64,000 nt of DNA, taken from contig NC_133297.1 in assembly GCF_005239225.2 (NCBI RefSeq), positions 20,800,882 to 20,864,881 of the forward strand. Direction: 5' to 3'. Shown here piece after piece: positions 61,900 to 64,000 of the stretch; within the stretch, counting starts at the first letter, position 1, and each line of letters begins with the position of its first letter. The position numbers and the translations under genes were made by a program. The notes under the pieces are model-generated. The model was not told the origin of the DNA. It saw nothing but the letters and a program-made list of their open reading frames with translations, and did no database searches. The DNA is from Populus alba (lineage: Eukaryota > Streptophyta > Magnoliopsida > Malpighiales > Salicaceae).

Positions 61900-63450
61900 G
61901 GAATCGGCAGCGAGAATTGGTTCGCTGCGGGCTGCCCAATTCGGCAGCGAGAACTGGTTCGCTGCAGGCTGCCAGTTCGGCAGCGACAACTGTTTCGTTG
62001 CTGGCAGCCCGTTCGGCAGCGAAAACTGCATCGCTGTTGGTGCCACAGTTTCGCTGCACAACGCACAACTCGGTAGCGAATATCATTTCGCTGCAGGAAG
62101 TTCTGTTTCGGCAGCGAAACAGAATTTCGTTGCACAACACACAATTCGGCAGCGAATATCAATTCGTTGCAGGAGGTTCATTCGCGGCAGCGAAACAGAA
62201 TTTTGCAGCACAATACACAAATCGGCAGCGAATATCGATTCGCTGCAGGAGGTTCGGTTGCGGCAGCGAAACAGAATTTTGCTGCAGGAGGTTCAGTTGT
62301 GGCAGCGAAACTGAATTTCGCTGCGCAACACACAAATCGGCAGCAAATATTGATTCGCTGCAGGAGGTTCGGTTTCGGCAGCGAAACAGAATTTCGCTGC
62401 GCAACACACTATTCGGCAGCGAATATCAATTCGCTGCAGGAGGTTCAGTCGCGGCAGTGAAACAGAGTTTCGCTGCACAATACACAAATCGGCAGCGAAC
62501 ATCGATTCGCTGCAGGAGGTTCGGTTTCGGCAGCGAAACAGAATTTCGCTGCGCCACACACAAATCGGCAGCAAATATCGATTTGCTGCAGGAGGTTCGA
62601 TTGCGGCAGCGAAACAGAATTTCGCTGCGCAACACACTATTCGGCATCGAATATCAATTCCCTGCAGGAGGTTCAGTCGCGGCAGCGAAACAGAGTTTTG
62701 CTGCACAATACACAAATCGGCAGCAAATATCGATTCGCTGCAGGAGGTTCGGTTGTGGCAGCGAAACAGAATTTCGCTGCAGGAGGTTCCCTTTACGGCA
62801 GCGAAACAGAATTTCGCTGCGCAAGACACAAATCGGCAGCGAATATCGATTCGCTGCAGGAGGTTCGGTTGCGGTAGCGAAACAAAATTTCGCTGCGCAA
62901 CACACAATTCGGCAGCGAATATCAATTCGCTGCAGGAGGTTCAGTCGCGGCAGCGAAACGGAATTTCGCTGCGCAATACACAAATCGGCAGCGAATATCG
63001 ATTCGCTGCAGGAGGTTCAGTTGCGGCAGCGAAACAAAATTTCGCTGCAGGAGGTTCAGTTGCGGCAGCGAAACAGAATTTCGCTGCGCAAGACACAAAT
63101 CGGCAGTGAATATCGATTCGCTGCAGGAGGTTCGGTTGCGGCAACGAAACAGAATTTCGCTGCGCAACACACAATGCGGCAGCGAATATCAATTCGCTGC
63201 AGGAGGTTCAGTCGCGGCAGCGAAACGGAATTTCGCTGCGCAATACACAAATCGGCAGCGAATATCGATTCGCTGCAGGAGGTTCGGTTGCGGCAGCGAA
63301 ACAAAATTTCGCTGCAGGAGGTTCAGTTGCGGCAGCGAAACAGAATTTCGCTGCGCAATACACAAATCGGCAGCGAATATCGATTCGCTGCAGGAGGTTC
63401 GGTTGCGGCAGCGAAACAGAATTTCGCTGCGCAACACACAATTCGGAACC
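61900..63450 (-). repeat. Expanded 76-bp unit array with GCAGCGAA / TTCGCTGC stems
   Basis: About 20 GCAGGAGG-type spacers can be counted between 62094 and 63392. Each unit has two inverted repeats: GCAGCGAAT...ATTCGCTGC and GCAGCGAAA...TTTCGCTGC. Because 76 is 3n+1, a single frame cycles through all three phases of the unit and is open for 532 codons on the plus strand (starting at TTG). Frames of up to 210 codons are open on the minus strand. These are repeat artefacts unless shown otherwise. Confidence 0.93.
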
Positions 63451-64000
63451 ATCAATTTCAGCACATAGTTCTTCAACAAAAATTCCAGCAACAACATCAC
63501 AGCAGAACACATTAAATTTCAGCAACAACATCACGGCAAAACACATTAATTTCAGCAACAATTATCACAGCAAAACCCATTAATTTCAGCAACAATCATC
63601 ACAGCATAACATATTAATTCCAGCAGCAACATCACAACAGAAAACATTAAATTTCAGCAACAACCATCACAGAAAAACACATTAATTCCAGCACCAACAT
63701 CACAGCAGAAAGCATTAAATTTCAGCAGAACACACACATGCATGCATGCTGGCCTACCCCATAGTTAAAGCCAGCCTTCTACCATAATTGTTAGATGTTC
63801 TGAAATTGACTTTATTTCACTTCTGTTTGCTAGTTCTCCTAGTTAATTTCAGTTTCCCTCATAGCTAGCTTAGGTCTTAGATCAATTTTTCTTAGGGTTT
63901 TTCTTTTTCATTTTCGTTTTTGATCTTAAGGGGGAGAGGAAAGGGAGTTTCATGACCCATACCTCCTTAATTTAACTAAGTTTGAGGAAGGTTTGACACT
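63450..64000 (-). other. LTR leader beyond the array, with CAGCAACA-type repeats
   Basis: Degenerate CATCACAGCAGAACACATTA-like units of about 55 bp recur between 63480 and 63730; they match 3430-3660 of the first LTR in reverse. The rest to 64000 is LTR sequence with AAACCCTAAGAAAAATTGAT in the sense strand. Confidence 0.75.

Larger units (their letters stand above)
54041..64000 (-). mobile_element. Second Tekay/Del-like Ty3/gypsy element, continues beyond the window
   Basis: Minus-strand order from the right: 5' LTR (60496 to beyond 64000), PBS, gag, zinc knuckles, protease, RT, RNase H and part of integrase, then a deletion junction at about 56288 into the 3' LTR (54041-56288). It is the same family as 1-5801 in the opposite orientation. 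The two LTRs are almost identical outside array deletions, indicating a young insertion. The 3' part of integrase, the chromodomain, the purine tract and the first part of the 3' LTR are lost. Confidence 0.93.
60496..64000 (-). repeat. 5' LTR of the second gypsy element, runs off the window
   Basis: Plus-strand border TGTAACAACCCGGC. The sequence at 63950-64000 corresponds to about base 3168-3210 of the first LTR, so roughly 670 bp should remain outside, giving a length near 4.2 kb. The extra length comes from a larger 76-bp array (about 20 units). It holds two CGCTGCCGATC-type modules at 61055-61150. Confidence 0.92.

Noticed and set aside
61917..63515. 532-codon open frame on the plus strand
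   Set aside because: It lies wholly in the 76-bp tandem array, begins at TTG and consists of the same peptide read in three cycling phases. Similar frames exist on the other strand and in the other LTRs. No domain.

Overview
The window is nuclear DNA from a flowering plant, most likely a eudicot. It holds one intact intron-rich plant gene, several families of plant LTR retrotransposons inserted into one another, and a decayed insert of plastid DNA. The style of the repeats resembles woody rosids such as poplar or willow, but that is only an impression. I see no bacterial, viral or organellar replicon, no rRNA or tRNA gene and no CRISPR array.

Layout. 1-5801: 3' part of a Ty3/gypsy chromovirus (Tekay/Del-like), plus strand, with broken RT, RNase H, integrase and chromodomain and a 3.3 kb LTR. 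5802-9693: an LTR remnant, an unassigned AT-rich stretch, and a solo LTR of about 2 kb. 10303-15621: a decayed 5.3 kb Ty3/gypsy chromovirus (Reina-like), minus strand, with both short LTRs. 17820-19407: diverged tandem repeats beside a truncated gypsy element (5' LTR, PBS, gag start). 22333-28755: the only intact cellular gene, minus strand, 17 coding exons, a HAD-family 5'-nucleotidase. About 31440-51664: one old Ty1/copia element, minus strand, split by two later insertions of a Tat/Ogre-like, pol-less LTR family: element A (32138-41398, minus strand, gag remnant only) and element B (43001-50646, plus strand, no gag or pol seen). 51665-54040: plastid-derived DNA (NUPT) joining psbD-psbC to ndhJ-ndhK. 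54041 to beyond 64000: a second Tekay-like element of the same family as the first, minus strand, with gag, pol and an LTR longer than 3.5 kb that runs off the window.

Relative ages by eye. The copia element is oldest. Element A's LTRs differ more than element B's, and the LTRs of the second Tekay-like element are nearly identical outside a few block deletions. Nonsense codons are mostly of the CAG/CAA to TAG/TAA kind, as expected from C-to-T decay of methylated repeats.

The most unusual content is in the Tekay-like LTRs. They carry three kinds of tandem array, all built from short inverted repeats. One is an array of 48-49 bp units, each encoding ATTAGC-loop-GCTAAT, usually closed as a C(UUCG)G tetraloop in the sense RNA. 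The others repeat a GCAGCGA / TCGCTGC stem. A second lead is a U5 segment of roughly 120 bp shared by six LTR copies whose other parts have largely diverged.
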